Shown here piece after piece: positions 56,829 to 64,000 of a stretch of 64,000 bases of DNA. The translations under genes and the position numbers were made by a program. The stretch spans positions 310,001 through 374,000 of the forward strand of contig NZ_FNQH01000001.1 of the NCBI RefSeq assembly GCF_900107505.1. Direction: 5' to 3'. Under the pieces are notes generated by a model. That model saw only the letters and a program-made list of their open reading frames with translations, had not been told where the DNA came from and did no database searches. This DNA is from Trichococcus collinsii (GTDB lineage Bacteria > Bacillota > Bacilli > Lactobacillales > Aerococcaceae). Every line of letters starts with the position of its first letter. The first letter of the stretch is position 1.

Positions 56829-57598
56829 GCGAACAAAATGAACTCACCCTCATATTGCCGGATTTTGAGGGACCATTGGATCTTCTCCTACACTTGATCA
56901 AAGAGCTGAAAGTCGATATTTTCGATATTCCGATTGCAGAAGTGACTTTTCAATATCTGCGTTATTTAGACACGATGCAAGAGATGAAATTGGATATCGC
57001 CGGCGATTATCTCCTGATGGCTGCGACGTTGTTGGAGATAAAAAGCCGCATGTTACTTCCGAAAAAAGAAGTGACCTTCGAAGAGGAGTTTTATGAAGAG
57101 GGCGAGGATCCGAGGGAAAGTTTGATTCAACAATTGGTGGAATACAAGCAATTCCAGGAAGCCGCCAAGGCATTGAAAACCATGGAACAAGAACGTGGTT
57201 TGTATTTCACGAAGCCGGCAACGGATCTTGAGGACCTCCAACAAGCGGTCCCTCTTGCTCCAGGCGAAGTTTCTGCGGCGGATCTGATTGCCGCGCTTCA
57301 GAAAATGTATCAGAAACTGCAGAAAAAGAAGCCGCTTCAAGCCAGAATGGAACAGGACCAATATACAGTGGATCAGACGATGACTTGGATCATGGAGAAG
57401 TTGGAAAACCTGCCGTATGATTCTGACCACAGGCTTCCCTTTACAGCCTTCTTTGAAGTGCAGACGAAATCGCAGATTGTGAATACATTTTTGGCGATGC
57501 TGGAATTAGTCAAAGAAAGAAAAATCAATTTTTCGCAAGAGAACACATACGGAGATATTTATATACTACGCAATATGGGAGTTTTAACAGATGAATAA
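56825..57598 (+). CDS. scpA: Segregation and condensation protein A
   Basis: A 257-residue kleisin that bridges SMC heads. The N-terminal FEGPLDLLLHLIKELKVDIFDIPIAEV and LLMAATLLEIKSRMLLP are diagnostic. The C-terminal winged helix contains PFTAFFEVQTKSQIVNTFLAMLELVKE. Its GTG start overlaps the ribT stop and its end overlaps scpB, so translation is coupled. Confidence 0.96.
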   Translation: MSEQNELTLILPDFEGPLDLLLHLIKELKVDIFDIPIAEVTFQYLRYLDTMQEMKLDIAGDYLLMAATLLEIKSRMLLPKKEVTFEEEFYEEGEDPRESLIQQLVEYKQFQEAAKALKTMEQERGLYFTKPATDLEDLQQAVPLAPGEVSAADLIAALQKMYQKLQKKKPLQARMEQDQYTVDQTMTWIMEKLENLPYDSDHRLPFTAFFEVQTKSQIVNTFLAMLELVKERKINFSQENTYGDIYILRNMGVLTDE

Positions 57599-58211
57599 AA
57601 AAGGGGCACTGGAGAGTCTGCTGTTTGTGGCAGGAGATGATGGCTTGAGTATGGATGAAATCACCTCTTTATTGGAGACCACACCACTGGAAGCACAAAA
57701 CTTGTTGACGGAAATGCGTGCGAGTCATAACGACAATATCCACTCCGGTTTGACGCTCATCGAAACCCGCAAAAGATACCAACTCGCCACAAAAAGAGAG
57801 TACGCAGAACTAATCAAAATGTACGCTGTGTCACCATTCGCGACCCACTTATCACAAGCTGCCCTGGAGACTCTGGCAATCATCGCATACAAGCAGCCCT
57901 TGACGCGGATGGAAATCGATCAGATCCGCGGCGTCCAGTCAGCCGGATTGGTCCAAAGGCTGTTGCTGAGAGGGTTGATAAAGGAAATTGGCCGTTCGGA
58001 AACACCCGGAAGACCGATTATTTACGGTACGACCGACTATTTCATGAATTATTTCGGATTGACCACAATAGATGATCTGCCGAATGTGGACGAATTATTC
58101 CAGATGCAGGATAATGAATCGTTCGACCTTTTTGATTTTCCTGCGGATGAAGGCACAGATAGCCAACTTGCTTTTTTCAAGAAAGATTCCATCATAGCAG
58201 AACAAGAATGA
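57591..58211 (+). CDS. scpB: Segregation and condensation protein B
   Basis: A 206-residue protein with two winged helices. It binds ScpA as a dimer in the SMC complex. Motifs are ESLLFVAGDDGLSMDEI and LAIIAYKQPLTRMEIDQIRG, then GRPIIYGTTDYFMNYFGL. An acidic tail (about residues 165-206) follows. Confidence 0.96.
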   Translation: MNKKGALESLLFVAGDDGLSMDEITSLLETTPLEAQNLLTEMRASHNDNIHSGLTLIETRKRYQLATKREYAELIKMYAVSPFATHLSQAALETLAIIAYKQPLTRMEIDQIRGVQSAGLVQRLLLRGLIKEIGRSETPGRPIIYGTTDYFMNYFGLTTIDDLPNVDELFQMQDNESFDLFDFPADEGTDSQLAFFKKDSIIAEQE

Positions 58212-58246
58212 CCAACAAAAACAAAATAAGAATAATAGGTGAATAA

Positions 58247-58984
58247 ATGGAAAGATTACAGAAAGTTATTGCTCATGCAGGAATAGCGTCACGGCGGAAA
58301 GCCGAAGAACTGATCACTTCTGGTGCAGTCAGCGTTAACGGAAACAAGGTAACGGAATTAGGCGTAAAAGTTTCAAAAAATGATAGAGTGGAAGTGAACG
58401 GCTTGCCGATTTATCGCGAACAGCCGGTTTACTATTTATTCTACAAACCAAAGAATACCCTATCATCTGTGAAAGATGATAAAGATCGGACTGTCGTCAC
58501 TGATTTCTTCAACGTAAAAGAGCGGATTTATCCGATCGGCAGACTGGACTATGATACGACCGGGTTGCTCCTATTGACCAATGATGGTGAATTTGCGAAT
58601 CTATTGACCCATCCGAAATACCACATTGACAAAACCTATGTTGCTAAGGTTGGTTGCATCCCTACGCGCTCCGATCTGAACAAATTGGAAAGCGGAATCG
58701 TGATTGACGGCAAAAAAACTGCGAAAGCGCGAGCAAAGTTGATTTCTGCCAATTCCCAAAAAAATACAGCGATCATTGAGTTGACCATCCATGAAGGTTG
58801 GAACCACCAAGTCAAAAAAATGTTCGAAAAAATTGATTGTCCCGTCGAAAAATTAAAAAGAGAATCGTTTGGTTTCCTTACGCTCGGTGATCTGAAGCCG
58901 GGGCAACACCGAGAGCTGAAGGCATTTGAAATCGACAAGCTGAAAAATATGGCTCTTGCGAACGAAAAAGCATCAAAAAGGTAG
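58247..58984 (+). CDS. rluB: 23S rRNA pseudouridine synthase B
   Basis: A 245-residue RsuA-family synthase. An N-terminal S4 domain (1-~60) precedes the catalytic part with GRLDYDTTGLLLLTNDG, where Asp101 is the nucleophile, and EGWNHQVKKMFE. The product is a pseudouridine in 23S rRNA, near position 2605 in E. coli numbering by family. It lies in the scpAB-rluB-resDE order known from Bacillus. Confidence 0.93.
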   Translation: MERLQKVIAHAGIASRRKAEELITSGAVSVNGNKVTELGVKVSKNDRVEVNGLPIYREQPVYYLFYKPKNTLSSVKDDKDRTVVTDFFNVKERIYPIGRLDYDTTGLLLLTNDGEFANLLTHPKYHIDKTYVAKVGCIPTRSDLNKLESGIVIDGKKTAKARAKLISANSQKNTAIIELTIHEGWNHQVKKMFEKIDCPVEKLKRESFGFLTLGDLKPGQHRELKAFEIDKLKNMALANEKASKR

Positions 58985-59015
58985 ATTTCTTATCGAATCA
59001 GAGAGGGTGATCACG

Positions 59016-59738
59016 ATGACAAATTCCAGCGGGAAAATATTGATTGTGGATGACGAGGAGCGTATCCGAAGATTATTGAAACTCTATCTGGAAAAGGATG
59101 GTTATGAAACAGCCGAGGCAGAGGATGGAACAACAGCGGTAGAAATGATTTTGAACAACCATTACGATTTGGTCTTGTTGGATATCATGCTTCCTGGAAT
59201 GACTGGTATTGAAGTAGCCAAAATTGTCCGCAAGGAAAAAGAAATACCGATCATGATGATCACTGCCCGCGGCGAAGAGAACAATCGTGTAGAGGGATTC
59301 TTATCAGGAGCGGACGACTATATCGTTAAGCCTTTCAGTCCAAGAGAAGTCATGTTGCGGGTCGCAGCCATCCTAAAGCGCACGAAGCCGTCAGAAACGG
59401 AATCTAGCACAATCGAATATCCTATGTTGAAGATTTTTCCGGATGCCAGGAAAGTGCTGGTTGACGAGGTGGCCATCAATTTGACTCCTAAAGAATTTGA
59501 ATTGCTTCTTTATCTTTCAAAGTCCCCCGAGAAAATCTTTACGAGGGAAGTTCTTTTGAAAGAAGTCTGGAAATACGAGTTTTTCGGCGACCTGCGCACA
59601 GTTGACACGCACGTCAAGCGGTTGCGCGAAAAATTGTTGAAGCAATCGAAACCAGTTTCAAAAATGATAGTAACCGTTTGGGGGATGGGTTATAAATTTT
59701 CCCCGAATGATGACCAAGCAGCAGACGACAAGCAATGA
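59016..59738 (+). CDS. resD: OmpR-family response regulator, ResD-like
   Basis: A 240-residue regulator. Receiver domain with VDDEE, phospho-acceptor Asp56 (LLDIMLPG), MITARGEE and YIVKPFSP; C-terminal winged helix ending MIVTVWGMGYKF. The ResD call rests on sequence style plus position behind scpAB-rluB and before a PAS-type kinase, as in B. subtilis resDE. That system senses respiration/redox state; its signal in a Lactobacillales member is unclear. The ATG at 59016 has GAGAGGGTG upstream. Confidence 0.87.
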   Translation: MTNSSGKILIVDDEERIRRLLKLYLEKDGYETAEAEDGTTAVEMILNNHYDLVLLDIMLPGMTGIEVAKIVRKEKEIPIMMITARGEENNRVEGFLSGADDYIVKPFSPREVMLRVAAILKRTKPSETESSTIEYPMLKIFPDARKVLVDEVAINLTPKEFELLLYLSKSPEKIFTREVLLKEVWKYEFFGDLRTVDTHVKRLREKLLKQSKPVSKMIVTVWGMGYKFSPNDDQAADDKQ

Positions 59739-61534
59739 AAAGAACGAGCATATTCCTCAAATCATGGGTCCTATTGACTTTTTTAACTGTAGCTATAATG
59801 ACTTTGATGTATATCGGCCACGCAATCATCAGTGTGAACACGATCGAAGATACTTATAATAAACTGCTGCAGGAAAAAATCACTGCGTATAAGGATACGA
59901 TTATGATCGATCCTGAAGATTATCTCAGCCAAACTAGTGGTGTGCAATCGCTGGATCCAGAATTGTCCTATTACATCAAAATAGCGGATCAGAGCCGATT
60001 CGTCGTACAAAAACCGGATCTTCAAGGGCAGTCGGAACTGCTTCTTGAGAACATTCTGGCGAATGATGAAATTCTGGATGCAATCGATGGTAAAGTAGAT
60101 GATTTCAGCAAAATCACCATAGAGGACGAGGAAAATAATCCCTTGCTTTTGATGGTTTTTGTTCATACTTTTGAATTGCAAGGACAAGCCGGAATGCTCG
60201 TCATCAGTTATGAGCTGGACGAATTTCAGGCTTATGAACTGAACGCAAAAAGCATCACTTTGTTGTTGCTGACAGTCTATCTAATGGGGACGATCATCTA
60301 TTATCAGTACCTGATAAGGCATGTTGCCGAACCGTTGGAGGTTATGACGGATATCGCCTTCAAATACTCCCGGAATGATTTTTCCAAGCGGATCACGTTC
60401 GAATCCTATGATGAGATATCTGGATTGGGTACAGCCATGAACAAGCTAGGAAAGACCCTTCAAGCCACGACGCTGATGAACAGAGAAGAGCGGGAGCTGT
60501 TGAATCACCTGTTTGATTCTTTGCCGGCAGGAATCCTTTACTTTGACCAAAATTTTCATTTGAAATTAGTTAATGGCCCTGGCCAAGAGTTTTTGGATTT
60601 TTGGCGAAGGGTGGATCCGAATGCAGAAGCTAAAGCAATACCGCACCAGTTCAAGGAAATGGTCCAGCATGCATTCAATACAACATCCGGATCGGAAGCG
60701 GATCTCAGTTGGTCCCAGCGGCATTATAACGTTAAAGTGACGCCGGTCATCCAAACAGATCTTCAAAAAACTGCCGGGGTTCTTATTGTATTGCAGGATG
60801 TGACGAACGAAAGGCAATTGGATATTATCCGCGGTGATTTCATCACGAATGTATCCCATGACTTGCGGACGCCGTTGCAGATGATAAAAGGTTACAGCGA
60901 AGCCATTATCGATAATATCGCTGAAAGCAATGACGAGAAAATCGAAATGGCCCAAATCATTTTGGATGAAACGACCGAGATGAACAAAATGGTGAACAAC
61001 CTTCTGGATCTGTCGCGTATGCAAGCGGGTTATATAGAATTGAACCGGCAAAATGTCTATCTAGATGCCTTCTTCAAACATTTGGCGGGCAGGTTCGAAA
61101 ACAGTTTTAAAGAAGCGGCCATCCAATTTTCTTATGAACTGGCCGATGGCATCGAAGTCTATCCTTTTGACGAAGAGAAAATGAATCAGGTGTTTTACAA
61201 TCTGATCGATAATGCGGTACGTTATTCAGCTGAAATTGGTACGCGTAGGCAAAAATTCATCCATATCACTGTCCGGTTGGATGATATGTTGGATAAAGTT
61301 GTCTTTGAAATCAGCGATAACGGGATTGGTATCCAAGCTGAGAGTTTACCGTTCATTTTCGAGCGTTTTTACAAAAATGATAAATCGCGGACATACTCGA
61401 AACAAAAGGGAACCGGCATCGGGCTTTCGATTGTGAAGACAATCGTGGAAGCACATGACGGGGAAATAGAAGTCCACAGTGAACCGGGTGTAGGGACGAC
61501 TTTCTTGGTCCGTTTGCCATTTCACTCAAGTTGA
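59735..61534 (+). CDS. resE: Sensor histidine kinase, ResE-like
   Basis: A 599-residue kinase. Two helices (about 8-32 and 170-193) flank an extracytoplasmic sensor domain, followed by HAMP, a PAS domain (about 245-355, LFDSLPAGILYFDQNF), HisKA with VSHDLRTPLQMIKGYSEA, and HATPase with LIDNAVRYS, ISDNGIGI and GTGIGLSIVK. The start codon overlaps the regulator stop by four bases. Confidence 0.87.
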   Translation: MKRTSIFLKSWVLLTFLTVAIMTLMYIGHAIISVNTIEDTYNKLLQEKITAYKDTIMIDPEDYLSQTSGVQSLDPELSYYIKIADQSRFVVQKPDLQGQSELLLENILANDEILDAIDGKVDDFSKITIEDEENNPLLLMVFVHTFELQGQAGMLVISYELDEFQAYELNAKSITLLLLTVYLMGTIIYYQYLIRHVAEPLEVMTDIAFKYSRNDFSKRITFESYDEISGLGTAMNKLGKTLQATTLMNREERELLNHLFDSLPAGILYFDQNFHLKLVNGPGQEFLDFWRRVDPNAEAKAIPHQFKEMVQHAFNTTSGSEADLSWSQRHYNVKVTPVIQTDLQKTAGVLIVLQDVTNERQLDIIRGDFITNVSHDLRTPLQMIKGYSEAIIDNIAESNDEKIEMAQIILDETTEMNKMVNNLLDLSRMQAGYIELNRQNVYLDAFFKHLAGRFENSFKEAAIQFSYELADGIEVYPFDEEKMNQVFYNLIDNAVRYSAEIGTRRQKFIHITVRLDDMLDKVVFEISDNGIGIQAESLPFIFERFYKNDKSRTYSKQKGTGIGLSIVKTIVEAHDGEIEVHSEPGVGTTFLVRLPFHSS

Positions 61535-61590
61535 GAAAAGCGATCGGGAGATAGTCTGAAAATAAATATCTCGAAACTGTGATATTATTC

Positions 61591-61619
61591 TTGACAATCG
61601 TGTGTGCATCGCTTATAGT
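61591..61619 (+). promoter_or_regulatory. Promoter of the ribU transcript
   Basis: TTGACA (61591-61596), 17-base spacer, TATAGT (61614-61619), starting transcription just before the FMN riboswitch. Confidence 0.85.
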
Positions 61620-61646
61620 TTGTATATAACAAAATATAAATAAGAT

Positions 61647-61769
61647 TCGTCTTCAGGGCAGGGTGAAATTCCCGACCGGTGGTAAAAGTCCACGACCTCG
61701 CAGTGGTTCATTGCGAGCTGAACTGGTGTAATTCCAGTACCGACAGTACAGTCTGGATGGGAGAAGATG
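61647..61769 (+). ncRNA. FMN riboswitch (RFN element)
   Basis: The aptamer hallmarks are all present in order: CTTCAGGGCAGGGTGAAATT, CCCGACCGGTGGTAAAAGTC, a variable stem (GACCTCGCAGTGG...), then GAACTGGTGTAATTCCAG, TACCGACAGTACAG, TCTGGATGGGAGAAGA. It binds FMN and lowers expression of the downstream riboflavin importer. A hairpin with a T-stretch follows at 61776-61809. Confidence 0.96.
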
Positions 61770-61775
61770 GGGTTT

Positions 61776-61809
61776 CTTTGAATTGCAATTTCAAAGGCTC
61801 TATTTTTAT
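61776..61809 (+). terminator. Candidate expression-platform terminator
   Basis: CTTTGA and TCAAAG enclose the self-complementary ATTGCAATT, followed by GCTCTATTTTTATG. It lies between the aptamer and ribU and could be the FMN-controlled terminator. Confidence 0.6.
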
Positions 61810-61896
61810 GTGTCCATTTGAGGATGATAAGAATAGGGTCTTTTTGGATTTGGAGAAACCCATCTCTGAGACAGTCAACAGGGAGGATTCATTAAC

Positions 61897-62469
61897 ATGC
61901 AACAAAACAAAACAAAAAGATTAGTCGGTATTTCACTATTTGGGGCATTGGCATTTGTGCTGATGTTCATCGCTTTCCCGGTAATTCCAGCATTTTCGTA
62001 TCTGAAGATCGACTTCAGCGATTTACCGATTCTGCTTTCATTTTTCCTATACGGGCCAGCCGGAGGGGTCATATCTGCTGTCATCCGCTCCGTTTTGCAC
62101 TACCTTCAAACAGGCGGGGATATGGGCTATCCAATCGGGGACTTCGCAAGTCTCTTGGCGACGCTTGCTTACACATTACCTGTATACTATCTATTGAAAA
62201 AAGCTAAAACAAAAACAGCCGTTATTTTGGCGCTGTTGACGGGTACTTTGGTTTTGACGGTTGTCTTATCAGTGGCCAACTGGTTCATCATCACCCCGTT
62301 ATACATGCACTTGTTGAATTTTGAAATGGGTCCTATCAAAGAATTAGTTTTGGCGGGGATCTTGCCTTTCAATATCATCAAAGGACTTGTCGTAAGTGCC
62401 GTCATCCTCTTGGTGATGCCAAAGCTGAAACCTTGGCTGGCACATAACAAAGTTCCTTTTGCCCAGTAA
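61897..62469 (+). CDS. ribU: Riboflavin ECF transporter S component RibU
   Basis: A 190-residue membrane protein with about six helices that binds riboflavin and docks on the shared EcfAA'T module encoded elsewhere. Typical segments are FPVIPAFSYLKIDFSDLPIL and FFLYGPAGGVISAVIRS. Its FMN riboswitch confirms the substrate class. GGGAGG precedes the ATG. Uptake together with the absence of rib biosynthetic genes in this window suggests, but does not prove, riboflavin auxotrophy. Confidence 0.95.
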   Translation: MQQNKTKRLVGISLFGALAFVLMFIAFPVIPAFSYLKIDFSDLPILLSFFLYGPAGGVISAVIRSVLHYLQTGGDMGYPIGDFASLLATLAYTLPVYYLLKKAKTKTAVILALLTGTLVLTVVLSVANWFIITPLYMHLLNFEMGPIKELVLAGILPFNIIKGLVVSAVILLVMPKLKPWLAHNKVPFAQ

Positions 62470-62504
62470 TCACCAGGGGCTGATAATTTAATTGTTTCAA
62501 GAAC

Positions 62505-62553
62505 AAGAGGCTGCACTCTGAATCATCACTGATTCAGAGTGCAGCCTCTTTTG
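62505..62553. terminator. Bidirectional terminator ribU / ferredoxin
   Basis: A 21-bp perfect stem, AAGAGGCTGCACTCTGAATCA with its complement, and a 4-base loop, between convergent genes. Confidence 0.9.
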
Positions 62554-62583
62554 CGTTGTCCCCTCCGTAAGGAAGTCTCGGAG

Positions 62584-62820
62584 TCACTGTTCCGCAGGAG
62601 GAAACGGAGATTCTGATCGGAGGATGGCGCCAGTGGGGCATTTTCGGTAGGCATCCAGGAACGCATCAAAACGTTCGGGGGGAATAGGTGCTTTGCCCGT
62701 ATTCGAATCCATTTTGGTGAAAGCAATCCCTTCAGAAGTATAGTCGAAGAGATCCGGTGAAATTATTTGGCAAAGTCCACAAGCGATGCAGTTATCTTGG
62801 TTTACTTTGGTATAATACAT
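62584..62820 (-). CDS. Ferredoxin, single [4Fe-4S] cluster
   Basis: A 78-residue electron carrier. Cys11, Cys14 and Cys17 in CIACGLC plus Cys61 in KCPTGAI make one [4Fe-4S] site, as in B. subtilis Fer. AAGAAGG precedes the ATG at 62820. It is divergent from ypbB with only 37 bases between, matching the fer-ypbB-recQ neighbourhood of Bacillus. Confidence 0.92.
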   Translation of the reverse strand: MYYTKVNQDNCIACGLCQIISPDLFDYTSEGIAFTKMDSNTGKAPIPPERFDAFLDAYRKCPTGAILRSESPFPPAEQ

Positions 62821-62857
62821 ACAGTAACCTTCTTTACAAAAATTTGGTGGTGAGAAC

Positions 62858-63928
62858 ATGAAAAGTTTGACATACATAGAGTATCTTTTTTTAGATTGCA
62901 TTTCAACTGAACGCCCCATCAAGGAAGCGACTCTTTTTTATAACCTGATTGGCAAACGGACTGTGTCCACCATGCTCCAGTGCCGTCAATATGATCTGGA
63001 GGCCTATTTCACTGTCATGCCGGGCATGAAACCGACCGTGTTGAAAAAAGGCCTCAAGCGATTGCTTTCGGATGGTTTGATCATCGGTAACGATGACGAT
63101 GGTTATCTGCTGACCAAAGCGGGAAGCGAGATACAAGCTGATTTTTTCAGCAGTCACGCGCATTTTTCTTTACCAAACCAACTGGAATTTGCCCTCGTTC
63201 AGAGTGTTTTGCGCCGCCGGATGCTATTTCTGATTCAAATCCTTTCCGAAATGCTGCATAAAAATAAACATTACTATCCCATTGAGCGGGAAGCGAAAGA
63301 GCAGCTTTGGATGAAGCGCTTGTTGACGCAGCACGTCGGTGATAAAGAAACATTTGCGCGCGCTTATGGAGAAGAATGGCATATCTACCTGTCACGGCTG
63401 CCTGAAAGGGATGCCAGGCTCTTTGCGCTACAATTTGAAGGCACAGACCACCTGAGGAAAACAACCGGTCAGATGGCCGGGCTATTCTCTTTGGATGAAG
63501 CTGAAGTGAAAATACTGCTTCACCAAAATTGGCTGAGTTTGTATACTGCATTGGAAAAAGAACCAGAAAACTTTCCTGTCCTTTCTTCGGTCATGCTTAA
63601 GACGATAAAAGAAAATGGCTTGGCTTCCGCCAGTGCTGAAACGACTATGGGTTATTTCATGAACGGGCACAGCATGAATGAAATCATCTCGATGCGTGGA
63701 TTGAAGCAGAGCACAATCCAAGATCATTTTGCTGAAATTGCCTTGATCTATCGGGAATTCCCAACGCAAGAATTTTTGGATAAGGAAAAATTGCACTATC
63801 TGCAACAACTCGTAGAACGAAAAGAACGTGTCGATTATCGGGAAATCCAAAAAGCATTTTCCGAAATCAACTTTTTTGAGTCCCGGTTGATACAAATAAG
63901 AAGTGAGGTGGCTGCTAAATATGGATGA
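62858..63928 (+). CDS. YpbB family protein with C-terminal HTH, encoded before recQ
   Basis: A 356-residue protein that ends in a helix-turn-helix of the type found at the C-terminus of some RecQ helicases ([29 protein letters not shown]). The rest is mostly helical without a recognised catalytic motif. It overlaps recQ by 8 bases, so a role as RecQ partner is likely by context. B. subtilis YpbB has the same placement. GGTGGTGAG precedes the ATG. Confidence 0.85.
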   Translation: MKSLTYIEYLFLDCISTERPIKEATLFYNLIGKRTVSTMLQCRQYDLEAYFTVMPGMKPTVLKKGLKRLLSDGLIIGNDDDGYLLTKAGSEIQADFFSSHAHFSLPNQLEFALVQSVLRRRMLFLIQILSEMLHKNKHYYPIEREAKEQLWMKRLLTQHVGDKETFARAYGEEWHIYLSRLPERDARLFALQFEGTDHLRKTTGQMAGLFSLDEAEVKILLHQNWLSLYTALEKEPENFPVLSSVMLKTIKENGLASASAETTMGYFMNGHSMNEIISMRGLKQSTIQDHFAEIALIYREFPTQEFLDKEKLHYLQQLVERKERVDYREIQKAFSEINFFESRLIQIRSEVAAKYG

Positions 63929-64000
63929 AGAACAATTGAAATTAGAACTTCAGAAATACTTCGGCTACACGGCATTCAAGGACGGGCAATTGGAGCCCAT
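63921..64000 (+). CDS. recQ: ATP-dependent DNA helicase RecQ, N-terminal fragment (cut by window end)
   Basis: The first 26 codons are visible: [20 protein letters not shown] then DGQLEP. The FGY-x-xFKDGQ pattern corresponds to motif 0 of RecQ helicases (FGYxxFRxGQ). The start overlaps the ypbB stop. The remainder lies beyond the window. Confidence 0.85.
   Translation, partial: MDEEQLKLELQKYFGYTAFKDGQLEP

Overview
The window is a stretch of Firmicutes housekeeping chromosome. Gene content, gene order and protein style point to Lactobacillales, most likely family Carnobacteriaceae. A Trichococcus-like organism would fit the moderate base composition, but this is inference without a database search. 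I saw no prophage, complete insertion sequence, CRISPR array, rRNA or tRNA. Most genes lie in operons whose order matches Bacillus subtilis closely, so many calls rest on motif plus synteny.

Layout. 1-17.7 kb: a DUF1295 membrane protein, YfhO, a class B PBP, two small membrane proteins, rpmG, a fau-rhomboid-glcK-lipoprotein-rhodanese cluster, a gene-poor stretch with repeats and a tiny DUF4044 gene, gnd, an ArlRS-like two-component pair, YidC2, acylphosphatase and a DUF1033 protein. 17.8-25.4 kb: ftsK and a four-gene nucleoside ABC uptake operon. 25.5-43.8 kb: the conserved block yfmF-yfmH-ymfI-rodZ-pgsA-cinA-recA-rny-ymdB-ricA-mutS-mutL, then a DUF937 gene, msrB and ruvA-ruvB-queA. 45-52 kb: a DUF2929 gene, dnaE, pfkA-pyk and cvfB. 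52.9-64 kb: fur-xerD-deoB-punA, ribT-scpA-scpB-rluB-resD-resE, an FMN-riboswitch-controlled ribU, a ferredoxin, and ypbB followed by the start of recQ.

How the genes work together. Main themes are DNA repair and recombination (recA with a LexA box, mutS/mutL, ruvAB, recQ, xerD), chromosome segregation (ftsK, scpAB, xerD), RNA decay (rny, ymdB, ricA), envelope synthesis (PBP2b, RodZ, PgsA, YidC2, YfhO), glycolysis and pentose phosphate (glcK, pfkA, pyk, gnd), nucleoside uptake and salvage (nup operon, deoB, punA) and EF-P modification (yfmF, yfmH, ymfI).

The most unusual signal is in the rny-mutL operon. ricA and mutL are each out of frame by one missing A in a poly-A run. In mutL the run forms an in-frame A_AAA_AAG heptamer, the classic -1 slippery sequence. 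Programmed frameshifting, a true mutator genotype and base-calling error are all possible. Other signals are a 66-nt dispersed element with two copies (about 11.3 and 44.9 kb), a repeated 3'-end hairpin, and a motif shared upstream of gnd and pfkA. I did not find a clearly new multi-gene system.
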